Origin: Sva-07 sp963828415
Lineage (GTDB): Bacteria; Actinomycetota; Acidimicrobiia; Acidimicrobiales; Ilumatobacteraceae
DNA: 64,000 nucleotides
Direction of reading: 5' to 3'
NCBI GenBank assembly: GCA_963828415.1
Contig: CAWHEI010000009.1
Location: 124,001 to 188,000, forward strand
The position numbers and the translations under genes are program-made. The notes under the pieces were generated by a model that had not been told where the DNA came from, ran no database searches, and saw only the letters and a program-made list of their open reading frames with translations. Of the stretch, positions 1 through 7,286 are shown piece after piece (the stretch's first letter is position 1; each line of letters starts with the position of its first letter).

Positions 1-321
1 GCTGCGGCGTGGAGTCTCGCGTTCGACTCCACCGTCGGTTTCGACGGCAAGGCCGCCCACATCGAAGACGCCGAGGAGTTGCGCTCGACGATCGAGTCGT
101 ACACCGCCGCCGGCGACGCGATGGGTGGCATCACACTCGACCCGACGAACGTCGTCGTGAACGGTGACACCGCCACCGTCACCTACGACGTCATGTTCGG
201 CGGCACGGCGGCGTACAGCGACATGACCGGCGTGGTCGCCCTGGTCGACGACACCTGGGTCGTGTCGCGGGCCGAGTTCTGCACGTTCATGGCGTCCGCC
301 CGCAACGCGTGCCCATCGTGA
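1..321 (+). CDS. C-terminal part of a secreted NTF2/Mtb12-like protein (partial)
   Basis: The frame is open from the first base and ends at 319-321, giving about 106 residues; the start lies outside the window. The visible part has a helix followed by beta strands ending in a tryptophan-containing strand (DDTWVVSRAEFC), the pattern of NTF2/SnoaL-like folds and of the C-terminal domain of actinobacterial Mtb12-type secreted antigens. Two cysteines near the end (EFCTF and ARNAC) could pair, which would suit an exported protein. Function is unknown. The family call rests on fold-like pattern only and is tentative. Confidence 0.5.
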   Translation, partial: AAAWSLAFDSTVGFDGKAAHIEDAEELRSTIESYTAAGDAMGGITLDPTNVVVNGDTATVTYDVMFGGTAAYSDMTGVVALVDDTWVVSRAEFCTFMASARNACPS

Positions 322-529
322 ACCCCGGGCCAGCGGAGGAACGCGCTTTCCGACAACCGACCCGACGACGCGGACACCTCGGCGTTGGCGTCCGCGGGTG
401 GCGAGGCCTGCGTTGGTGAGATCGACCGCAGCGACCGGCGTGGGCGGTTCACGGTAGGCACCGCCCTACCCGTAGCAGTCGGGAGGCTACGCAGGCCGTG
501 TCGTCGATCTACGACAACTCGAGCGCTGC

Positions 530-535
530 TATGGT
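530..535 (+). promoter_or_regulatory. -10 box (TATGGT) for leaderless AAA+ gene
   Basis: TATGGT lies 7 bases before the GTG at 543. This spacing puts the transcription start at or next to the start codon, and it is the reason for choosing GTG 543 over the upstream in-frame GTG at 498. No clear -35 box is seen. Confidence 0.45.
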
Positions 536-542
536 CGCTGCC

Positions 543-2390
543 GTGCCTGGCGGGTCGTGGACACTCCTGACCGACACGCTCCTGCACCGTGCCGGCGACG
601 ACCAGCGGGACCCGACTCGTCGCAGCGCAGACCCGGATCGCTATGACGCCGTGGTTGCCGAAGCTCGTGCTGCGTTCGAAGCGTCACTCGCCGGATCGTC
701 GGCGTTCGCGGCGTTGGTCGCCCGCGCGGGACTGGAACTCGAGGAAGCGGAGGTCTTCGCAGCGCTGTGCGCCGTCGAGGTCGATCCGGCACGCCAACGA
801 CTCGTTGCGGCGATCGCCGACGATCCAGCGCAACGCCGTGTGAGCCTGTCGATGCTTGCCCGGCTGTTCGGCCCCGACCATCTCGGACCGGTTGCGGTGT
901 CGTCGGATGCCCGGCTCAGCTGTGCCGGGCTCATCGACGTCTCGCCCGCATCGACGTGGTCGAACCGACTCGTCGGTCCTGCCGAGCGGGTGACATGGCA
1001 CCTCGTCGGCGACAACTCGATCGACCCCCAACTCCCGCTGGATCTCGATGTCGTCTTCGGAATCGTGGGCGACTCCGGTGAGCGCGTCGACGGCCAGACC
1101 GATGCCGTCGTGGTCGTCGTGGGCGCCGATCAGGCGCGCCGGCTGCAGACGGCGGTCACCGAACTCCGAGGCTCGGCCTTCCTCGTGTGCCAGCCTCCCG
1201 ATCGGTCCGAAGCGTGGCGGGCGATCGTGCGCGAGGCGACGATCTCGGACGCCGGGGTGATTGTGTGCGTCCACGACGAACTCCCGCTCGACGCACGTCA
1301 CTGGATCGAGCGCACACCGCACCTTGCGTGGTCGGTGACCGCACCCACGTTGCTCCCAATCGAGAGCCTCCCGCGTCGACCCTGGCGGGAGGTCACCGCG
1401 CCGGCACCCCACGTGCACCCCGACGAGATCCACGCGGCGTTTCCAGACGGCAGCGCCGCTGACGTCGCGGGCCGCCGGCTCACCGCCCACCAGTTGCGGA
1501 TGGTCTCCCGTGCCGCCGACGGTGTCGGTGGTCCATCGGCAGCGCTGCGGCGACTGGCGGCGGGCCCCATCGAGAAGCTTGCTCGTCGAATCCGACCCCG
1601 TGTCGGCTGGGACGACCTCGTCCTGCCCGCCGATGTCGAGGACCAGATCCGCGAACTCGTGGATCGCTACCGCTACCGCAGCCTGGTGCATGACACCTGG
1701 GGAGCGAGCCCGTTCCCCTCGCCCGGCGTGGTCGCACTGTTCGCTGGCGCCTCGGGAACCGGGAAGACCACCGCCGCCGAGGTCGTCTCCGGTGAGCTCG
1801 GTGTCGACATGTTCAAGATCGACCTGTCGTCGGTGGTGTCGAAGTACATCGGTGAGACCGAGAAGAACCTCGAGGAGTTGTTCTCGGCCGCTGAGAGCGG
1901 CGACATGGTGCTGTGCTTCGATGAAGCCGACGCTCTGCTCGGCAAGCGCAGCGAGGTGAGCGACGCCCGCGACCGCTATGCCAACCTCGAGGTGTCGTAC
2001 CTGCTCCAACGAATGGAGACCTACGACGGGTTCGTGGTGCTCACCACGAACATGCAGGCGAACATCGACCAGGCGTTCCTCCGCCGCATCCACGGCCGAG
2101 TCAGCTTCCCCAACCCCAGCCCTGCGGAGCGGCGCCAGATCTGGCAGCGCTCGCTCGCTGACGTTCCGACGAGCGACCTCGATCTGGACTTCCTCGCCGA
2201 TCGCTTCGACCTCGTCGGTGGTGCCATCCGCAACGCAGCGCTCAGCGGCGCCTTCTTCGCCGCTGCTGCAGGAAGCCCGCTCACGACCGAGTTGGCCATC
2301 CTCGGGCTCAAACGGGAGTTCCAGAAGCAGGGCAAGATGATCACCCGCGAATTGTTCGGTGAGTGGTATCCGCTGGTCGCCAGCGACTGA
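543..2390 (+). CDS. AAA+ ATPase of the eCIS/DUF4157-associated type
   Basis: 615 residues from GTG 543. The C-terminal third is a classical AAA+ module: Walker A GASGTGKTT (about 402-410), Walker B with DEAD-like residues FDEAD (about 459-463), sensor-1 Asn in TTN (about 503) and paired arginines FLRRIHGR (about 514) as arginine-finger candidates. The first ~390 residues are a poorly conserved region with the look of the helical/winged-helix front part of ATPases found in extracellular contractile injection system (eCIS) loci (Afp15-like). The next gene, 66 bases downstream, encodes a DUF4157 protein, a frequent eCIS partner, which strengthens the assignment. Likely a remodelling ATPase that loads or assembles its partner. 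No eCIS tube, sheath or baseplate gene is visible here. Confidence 0.75.
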   Translation: MPGGSWTLLTDTLLHRAGDDQRDPTRRSADPDRYDAVVAEARAAFEASLAGSSAFAALVARAGLELEEAEVFAALCAVEVDPARQRLVAAIADDPAQRRVSLSMLARLFGPDHLGPVAVSSDARLSCAGLIDVSPASTWSNRLVGPAERVTWHLVGDNSIDPQLPLDLDVVFGIVGDSGERVDGQTDAVVVVVGADQARRLQTAVTELRGSAFLVCQPPDRSEAWRAIVREATISDAGVIVCVHDELPLDARHWIERTPHLAWSVTAPTLLPIESLPRRPWREVTAPAPHVHPDEIHAAFPDGSAADVAGRRLTAHQLRMVSRAADGVGGPSAALRRLAAGPIEKLARRIRPRVGWDDLVLPADVEDQIRELVDRYRYRSLVHDTWGASPFPSPGVVALFAGASGTGKTTAAEVVSGELGVDMFKIDLSSVVSKYIGETEKNLEELFSAAESGDMVLCFDEADALLGKRSEVSDARDRYANLEVSYLLQRMETYDGFVVLTTNMQANIDQAFLRRIHGRVSFPNPSPAERRQIWQRSLADVPTSDLDLDFLADRFDLVGGAIRNAALSGAFFAAAAGSPLTTELAILGLKREFQKQGKMITRELFGEWYPLVASD

Positions 2391-2415
2391 CGAACGATCG
2401 GTTCGAGCCGAGATG

Positions 2416-2421
2416 CTAAGT
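2416..2421 (+). promoter_or_regulatory. Possible -10 box (TAAGTT) before the DUF4157 gene
   Basis: TAAGTT sits about 36 bases before the ATG at 2457, and a good ribosome site (AGGAGA) lies 5-6 bases before that ATG. The gene may therefore have its own promoter rather than rely only on read-through from the ATPase gene. Confidence 0.3.
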
Positions 2422-2456
2422 TCGGCGCTCACCATCGCTGCGCTGAGGAGAATCTC

Positions 2457-4751
2457 ATGGGTCACCTGAAGGCACCTCGCCAAGACCGTCTGATCGTGCA
2501 GCCCAAGCTGGTCGTCGGGCGCGCGGACGACCACGCCGAACGGGAGGCCGATCAACTCGCCGATCGGGTGCTCGCCGGGGTCGGTGTGCACGGAGGTGTG
2601 CAGCGTCAGACGAGCTCCTCGGCCGATCCGCTCGGTGGCCTGGCTGTGGACGCCGACATCGAGGCGCGGATCAACCGGCAACGCGGAGGCGGCAGCGCCC
2701 TCGACCGCACCACCCGATCGTCGCTCGAGCCGGCCTTCGGCCACGACTTCTCCGGCGTGCGCGTGCACACCGGAGGCGAGGCGGACGCGCTCAACCGCTC
2801 GCTTCAGGCGAAGGCGTTCACGACGGGCTCCGACGTCTTCTTCAGCGCCGGTGCGTACGCGCCCGGTTCGCCGGCCGGATCGCGGTTGTTGGCGCACGAG
2901 CTCTCGCACGTCGTCCAGCAGGGCGGCGGCGTGCAGCGCGAGGCCGTTCAGCGAGCGTTCGATCCGAAGCACCCGAACACTGCGAGCATCACCGCTGCGA
3001 AGGAACTCGGCGGTGGATCGGCGAACAAAGGTGTCTTCATGCTGACCGGTCAGGGAGGTGCCAAGATCGTCGCCAAGTTCATCAACGAGGATCCGCGCCG
3101 GGCACAGATGGCGGACATCGGCATCGAGCTGTCCGGACTCGCCGCGTCCGGTGCACAGCCGTACGGCCCGGAGCTCGTCAACGAGCTGGCTGATGTCCTG
3201 GCGGCGCTCGCGGCCAAGTTGCGTCGGACCACTCCGACCGATCCGAACGCCGTTGCGCTCGACGCGGCGGCGACTCGTGCGAGGACCCAGGCCAACGGGG
3301 TGGTGCTCATGAAGCCGATGGGTGGCGAAGACCTCGGCACGATCCTCATCGGCAACTCCACGGGCGCTCAGGATCGCAGAACGAGCCCAGTGGACAAGCG
3401 TCGCGAAGAAGCCGAGAGCGACATCAGGAAGGCCCAGGCCAGCGGTGTCGACCCCGTCGCGCTGCTCGCCAACCCGAGGTTCCATCGGAATCTCGGCAAG
3501 CTCTATGCCGCAGACGGCCTGCTCGGATCTGCCGACAGGCTGGCCCACGATCTCAAGGGCAAGTACGCCACGTTCAACGTGACGAACTTCCGAGTTCTTG
3601 CCGACGGGACGATCGAGACGATCGACAGCGACATCGTGTCGATGGGCTACGAGTTCTTCACCACGAAGGTCGAGGACAAGAGCTCAGCGAACTGGACGAA
3701 GTTCCTCCTGGAGGGCTTCAACTCCGGCGATCTCACGGACATGAAGATGCCGGGGAACAACACGCAGGACCTCATCAAGATGTTCGATGTCAACTGTCGA
3801 CAGGACATCTTCCGCACCGTGACCGACGAGACCAAGAGTCTGGCCAACAACCTCGACTGGTCGAACTTCCAGCTCGACTTCGCCACGTTCGACGCCTCGT
3901 TCATGGCGGGCATCGTCGATGCCCTCACCGGCATGCTCACCGGCATCGATGGGCTCGTCGCCAAGGCACGGAGCGTCGGTGGCGACGATCGTGGAGGGGG
4001 CTACGTCGACGCCGACGCCCTCGCAGTGAAGGCGGAGTACCTCAAGCACGTGCTGCCGGAGCTGGCTGCCGGCGGGGTGATTGCCGATCAGACCAAGCAG
4101 GACGCCCGACGGCGCGCCGAGCAGCTCGCCGAGAAGCTTGCGGCCGACATGATCAAGGCCCGCGAACTCGCTGCGTTCGACGCTGCGCTGCTCCCGGTAC
4201 CGGTTCGACCTCATGAGCTCGGTACGGCCGAGAAGTTCGGTCGGACCCTCGGGCGTGGGGTGCGGTCGATCGGTGGCGCCTCGGAGAAGAGCCAGAAGTC
4301 GAAGGCGGCCAAGCAGCTCCGCAAGGGCGCCGACACGATGGGTCACGATCAGACCGAGAAGGCGTTCAAGGACGTCAAGGGCATGGGTGGTGGAAGCCAC
4401 CGTCAGCAGCACGCCGAGTTCGACCTCGGCCTGCAACACGCGATCTTGTCGATGCATCGTCGAGCCAATGAGTTCGGCAACCTCGACATGCAACTCATGG
4501 CGCTCGAGACGGCGATCAGCGATCCGGCCGCCGTGCGCAAGCAGCTGGCGCCGTACGCCAAGCTCGCCTCATCGGGTACCTACGAAAAGACGGTGGGCAA
4601 CTTCAAGGCGGTCGCGAAGGGATATCGAGACCAGCTGAATCGCAAGGGCGACAAGCCGGCTGACATCACCAAGGCGGAGAAGGAACTCGAGGACCGCGAG
4701 GGCGAGTTCGAAGCGGCGATCGACTGGATCGAGCGCAAGCTCAAGGTGTGA
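2457..4751 (+). CDS. DUF4157 metallopeptidase-like protein with kinase-like central domain (candidate eCIS effector)
   Basis: 764 residues. Residues about 80-157 form a DUF4157 domain ending in HELSHVVQQ, where H147, E148 and H151 make the HExxH zinc motif; DUF4157 is typical of eCIS-associated cargo and polymorphic toxins. Residues about 180-395 resemble a PI3K/actin-fragmin-kinase-like fold: a glycine-rich loop GGGSANKG (185-192) followed by lysines 203/207, a hinge-like VVLMKPMGGED, then GSADR (D360), N374/N377 and IDSD (D390/D392), in the order expected for the catalytic loop and metal site. Residues 400-764 are mostly charged helices with no family I recognise. No signal peptide, as expected for injected cargo. 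The metallopeptidase call is firm; the kinase call is inference from motifs. Confidence 0.7.
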   Translation: MGHLKAPRQDRLIVQPKLVVGRADDHAEREADQLADRVLAGVGVHGGVQRQTSSSADPLGGLAVDADIEARINRQRGGGSALDRTTRSSLEPAFGHDFSGVRVHTGGEADALNRSLQAKAFTTGSDVFFSAGAYAPGSPAGSRLLAHELSHVVQQGGGVQREAVQRAFDPKHPNTASITAAKELGGGSANKGVFMLTGQGGAKIVAKFINEDPRRAQMADIGIELSGLAASGAQPYGPELVNELADVLAALAAKLRRTTPTDPNAVALDAAATRARTQANGVVLMKPMGGEDLGTILIGNSTGAQDRRTSPVDKRREEAESDIRKAQASGVDPVALLANPRFHRNLGKLYAADGLLGSADRLAHDLKGKYATFNVTNFRVLADGTIETIDSDIVSMGYEFFTTKVEDKSSANWTKFLLEGFNSGDLTDMKMPGNNTQDLIKMFDVNCRQDIFRTVTDETKSLANNLDWSNFQLDFATFDASFMAGIVDALTGMLTGIDGLVAKARSVGGDDRGGGYVDADALAVKAEYLKHVLPELAAGGVIADQTKQDARRRAEQLAEKLAADMIKARELAAFDAALLPVPVRPHELGTAEKFGRTLGRGVRSIGGASEKSQKSKAAKQLRKGADTMGHDQTEKAFKDVKGMGGGSHRQQHAEFDLGLQHAILSMHRRANEFGNLDMQLMALETAISDPAAVRKQLAPYAKLASSGTYEKTVGNFKAVAKGYRDQLNRKGDKPADITKAEKELEDREGEFEAAIDWIERKLKV

Positions 4752-4803
4752 CGCCGGGTCGTCGACGGCCGGGCGCCACCGACCGGCCGCTGAGCGTCGT
4801 CCC

Positions 4804-4809
4804 TACAGT
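4804..4809 (+). promoter_or_regulatory. -10 box (TACAGT) for flavoprotein gene
   Basis: TACAGT ends 8 bases before the ATG at 4818, so the transcript would start almost at the start codon (leaderless). Confidence 0.45.
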
Positions 4810-4817
4810 GGCCGAGG

Positions 4818-6032
4818 ATGTTTGTCGACCTCATCGTCGTCGGTGGTGGCGCCGCAGGGTTCTTCGCTGCGATCGCGTGCGCCGAGAGCTCGGACAAGTC
4901 GGTGCTGATCCTCGAGAAGACCTCGCACCTGCTCCACAAGGTCAAGATCTCGGGTGGCGGTCGCTGCAACGTGACCCACGACTGCTCCGACCCGCGTGAG
5001 CTGACCCGGAACTACCCGCGCGGCGAGAAGTCGTTGATCGGGCCGTTCCATCGCTTCGGTGTCGCCGACACCGTTGCCTGGTTCGTCGACCGCGGCGTCG
5101 CGCTGAAGACCGAGGCCGACGGCCGCATGTTCCCGGTGACCGACGACTCGCAGACGATCGTCGACACCCTGCTCGGTGCGGCGCGTGCCGCCGGCGTCGA
5201 GATCCACACCTCCGAGGGCGTGAGTTCCATCGTCGAGCACGACGGCGTCTTCGAGGTCGTCGCCGACACCGGGACGACGTACACGGCTGCCAACGTCCTC
5301 CTTGCGACCGGCGGAACCCGGCTCGCAGCGGGGGCGAAGCTCGCCGAAGGTCTCGGTCACGAACTGCAGCCGGCGACGCCGTCGCTCTTCACGTTCAAGG
5401 TCAAGGATCCTCGCATCGACGGGTTGCAGGGCCTCGCCGTGGCGGCGGCCGAAGTGAGCGTCGAGCACAGCAAGCTCCGCAGCACCGGGCCCGTGCTCAT
5501 CACGCATTGGGGCCTCAGTGGGCCAGGGATTCTGAAGATCTCGGCGTGGGGTGCCCGCGAACTGGCCGACTGTGACTATCGCTTCGACATCTCGGTGAAC
5601 TGGCTGCTCGACGACGCTCCGGCGGCCGTCGTCGCCGAGATGCGGCGCACCGAGGCCAAGCGCCAACTCTCCAGCCGCAGCCCGTTCGATGCGATCCCGA
5701 AACGCCTCTGGTTGCGCCTGCTGGCCGCCGCCGACATCCCCGCTGGCACGACGTGGTCGCAGCTCAGCAAGGCGCGAGCGACACAGCTCGTCGACCAACT
5801 CACCGCTTCGACGTTCGCCGTGACCGGCAAGAGCACGAACAAGGACGAGTTCGTCACCTGTGGCGGTGTGGAGCTCGACGAGATCGACTTCCGCAGCATG
5901 CAGAGCAAGCTCGTGCCCGGCCTCTACTTCGCGGGAGAGGTCATCGACGTCGACGGCGTCACGGGTGGCTTCAACTTCCAGAACGCCTGGACGAGCGGCT
6001 TCATCGCAGGTTCGGACGTCGCTGCTCGCTGA
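4818..6032 (+). CDS. HI0933/BaiN-family FAD-dependent oxidoreductase
   Basis: 404 residues. The N-terminus carries a dinucleotide-binding motif VGGGAAG (8-14) and the family hallmark KISGGGRCN (43-51). The C-terminus has GGFNFQNAW, the conserved FAD-closing segment of this family. Members (HI0933, YhiN, BaiN) are soluble flavoproteins; BaiN of gut clostridia reduces bile-acid intermediates, but most members have no proven substrate, so no reaction is assigned. The length is normal for the family. It appears to be transcribed alone. Confidence 0.88.
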   Translation: MFVDLIVVGGGAAGFFAAIACAESSDKSVLILEKTSHLLHKVKISGGGRCNVTHDCSDPRELTRNYPRGEKSLIGPFHRFGVADTVAWFVDRGVALKTEADGRMFPVTDDSQTIVDTLLGAARAAGVEIHTSEGVSSIVEHDGVFEVVADTGTTYTAANVLLATGGTRLAAGAKLAEGLGHELQPATPSLFTFKVKDPRIDGLQGLAVAAAEVSVEHSKLRSTGPVLITHWGLSGPGILKISAWGARELADCDYRFDISVNWLLDDAPAAVVAEMRRTEAKRQLSSRSPFDAIPKRLWLRLLAAADIPAGTTWSQLSKARATQLVDQLTASTFAVTGKSTNKDEFVTCGGVELDEIDFRSMQSKLVPGLYFAGEVIDVDGVTGGFNFQNAWTSGFIAGSDVAAR

Positions 6033-6176
6033 CCGTGCGCCGAACGCACGAGATCACTGCCACGCTGCGTGAGGAACTTCTCAAGTCGGTCAAGAGCTTG
6101 CCGATACCTGGAATGTCATCGGGTTCCGGCGTTCACGCGGCGGAGTCCATCGTCCACGAGACAGCAGGTTCCGCTC

Positions 6177-7190
6177 ATGACCGATCACGTCCCCTCCAAC
6201 GAATCGCTCCCACCACTCGGAGCGGTCGCTCCCTCGATGTCGACGCCCCCGCCGCCTCCGCCGCCCCAACGACCACCGGTTGCCGCGGCTACGGCCGCTG
6301 CCGAGACCACGGTCGAACCGACCCCCGTCGCCGCCGAGGCGTCGAGCCCGCGCCCGCGTCGGTCGCTGGCACTCGTCGCCTTCGCCGTACTCGCAGTCGG
6401 CGGTATCGCCGTCGGCGTGCTCGTCGGCACGGGCGGTGACGACTCGAGCGAGGCCGAAGGCAGTTCGGCCGCCGCGCCGGTGGCGTCGGACGCGACACCG
6501 GCCCCCGCAGTGACCGCCGCGCCGGCGACGACAGCGGCACCGGCGACAACAGCCGCCCCGGCGACGACCGCCGCGCCAACGACAACCGCGGCGCCGACGA
6601 CCACCGAGGCGCCAACGACGACGGTCGGCGGACCCGCGTATCCGACGCTTCCGGATGGCTCGCCCGAGCCGATCATCGCCATCTACGACGGTCCGGTGAT
6701 CCGAGCAAGCGGCTGGGTTCCGAGTCAGGCCAAGGCCGACCAGCTCGAAGCGTTGGCCCTCGCCAACAGCACCGATCCGAATGCAACGGTCGAGGCCAAC
6801 TGGTCGATCGATCCGGCCGTGCCGCTCAGCATCGGGACACGCGTCATCGAGATGAACTCGCCACGCTTCCCGGCCGGCAGCTCCGATGTGACCTTCGAAC
6901 ATGCCGCCCAACTCGACCGGGTTGCCAACGTCATGAACCTGCTCCCGAACATCACCGTCACGGTCGTCGGACACGCTGATCAGGTGGGCGACGAGGTGGC
7001 CAACTACGCCCTGTCCGAAGCACGTGCCGTCTCGGTGGTGCGCTACCTCGTCAGCAAGGGCGTGTCGCCCGCACGGCTGACCTCTCGTGCCGTCGGCGAA
7101 CAGGACCTGTTGTCGGCGGATGAATCCGAAGCGTCGCTCGCTCTGAACCGCCGCACCGAGTTCATCTTCTACGGCCTCCTGGCCGACTGA
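6177..7190 (+). CDS. Membrane-anchored OmpA-family (peptidoglycan-binding) protein
   Basis: 337 residues from ATG 6177, chosen because the upstream in-frame extension lacks protein-like composition. Residues 1-63 are Pro/Ala-rich and cytoplasmic, one transmembrane helix spans about 64-84, then comes an Ala-Pro-Thr linker built from repeated TTAAPA-like units (about 105-150). The C-terminal OmpA domain (about 225-335) shows the signature segments GHAD, NYALSEARA and NRRTEF. Such domains bind the peptide stem of peptidoglycan, so the protein probably tethers membrane to wall. It lies alone between a flavoprotein and an exporter. Confidence 0.85.
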   Translation: MTDHVPSNESLPPLGAVAPSMSTPPPPPPPQRPPVAAATAAAETTVEPTPVAAEASSPRPRRSLALVAFAVLAVGGIAVGVLVGTGGDDSSEAEGSSAAAPVASDATPAPAVTAAPATTAAPATTAAPATTAAPTTTAAPTTTEAPTTTVGGPAYPTLPDGSPEPIIAIYDGPVIRASGWVPSQAKADQLEALALANSTDPNATVEANWSIDPAVPLSIGTRVIEMNSPRFPAGSSDVTFEHAAQLDRVANVMNLLPNITVTVVGHADQVGDEVANYALSEARAVSVVRYLVSKGVSPARLTSRAVGEQDLLSADESEASLALNRRTEFIFYGLLAD

Positions 7191-7199
7191 CCTCACGCT

Positions 7200-7262
7200 G
7201 GTTCCCCGAGCCCAGGGCTCGGGGAACCACCGTGGTTCCCGGAGACCTGGGCTCGGGGGACC
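7200..7262. repeat. Palindromic repeat family B, copy 1
   Basis: The left half (7200-7228) is a perfect hairpin with 14-base arms (GGTTCCCCGAGCCC) around a single base. The right half (7234-7262) is a diverged inverted copy of it (GGTTCCCGGAGACC and so on), so the whole element folds as one or two hairpins. Related elements are at 15040-15099 and 41459-41542. It starts 10 bases after the OmpA-like gene and could end its transcript. Confidence 0.85.
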
Positions 7263-7272
7263 ACGCACGGCG

Positions 7273-7278
7273 TACGCT
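7273..7278 (+). promoter_or_regulatory. -10 box (TACGCT) for MFS gene
   Basis: TACGCT ends 8 bases before the GTG at 7287, consistent with a leaderless transcript. It lies directly after palindrome B1. Confidence 0.4.
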
Positions 7279-7286
7279 CGCTCGAC

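Noticed and set aside
684..3548. Long minus-strand frame opposite the AAA+ and DUF4157 genes
   Set aside because: Composition is that of a high-GC shadow frame; it has no domain pattern, and two well-supported genes lie on the other strand.
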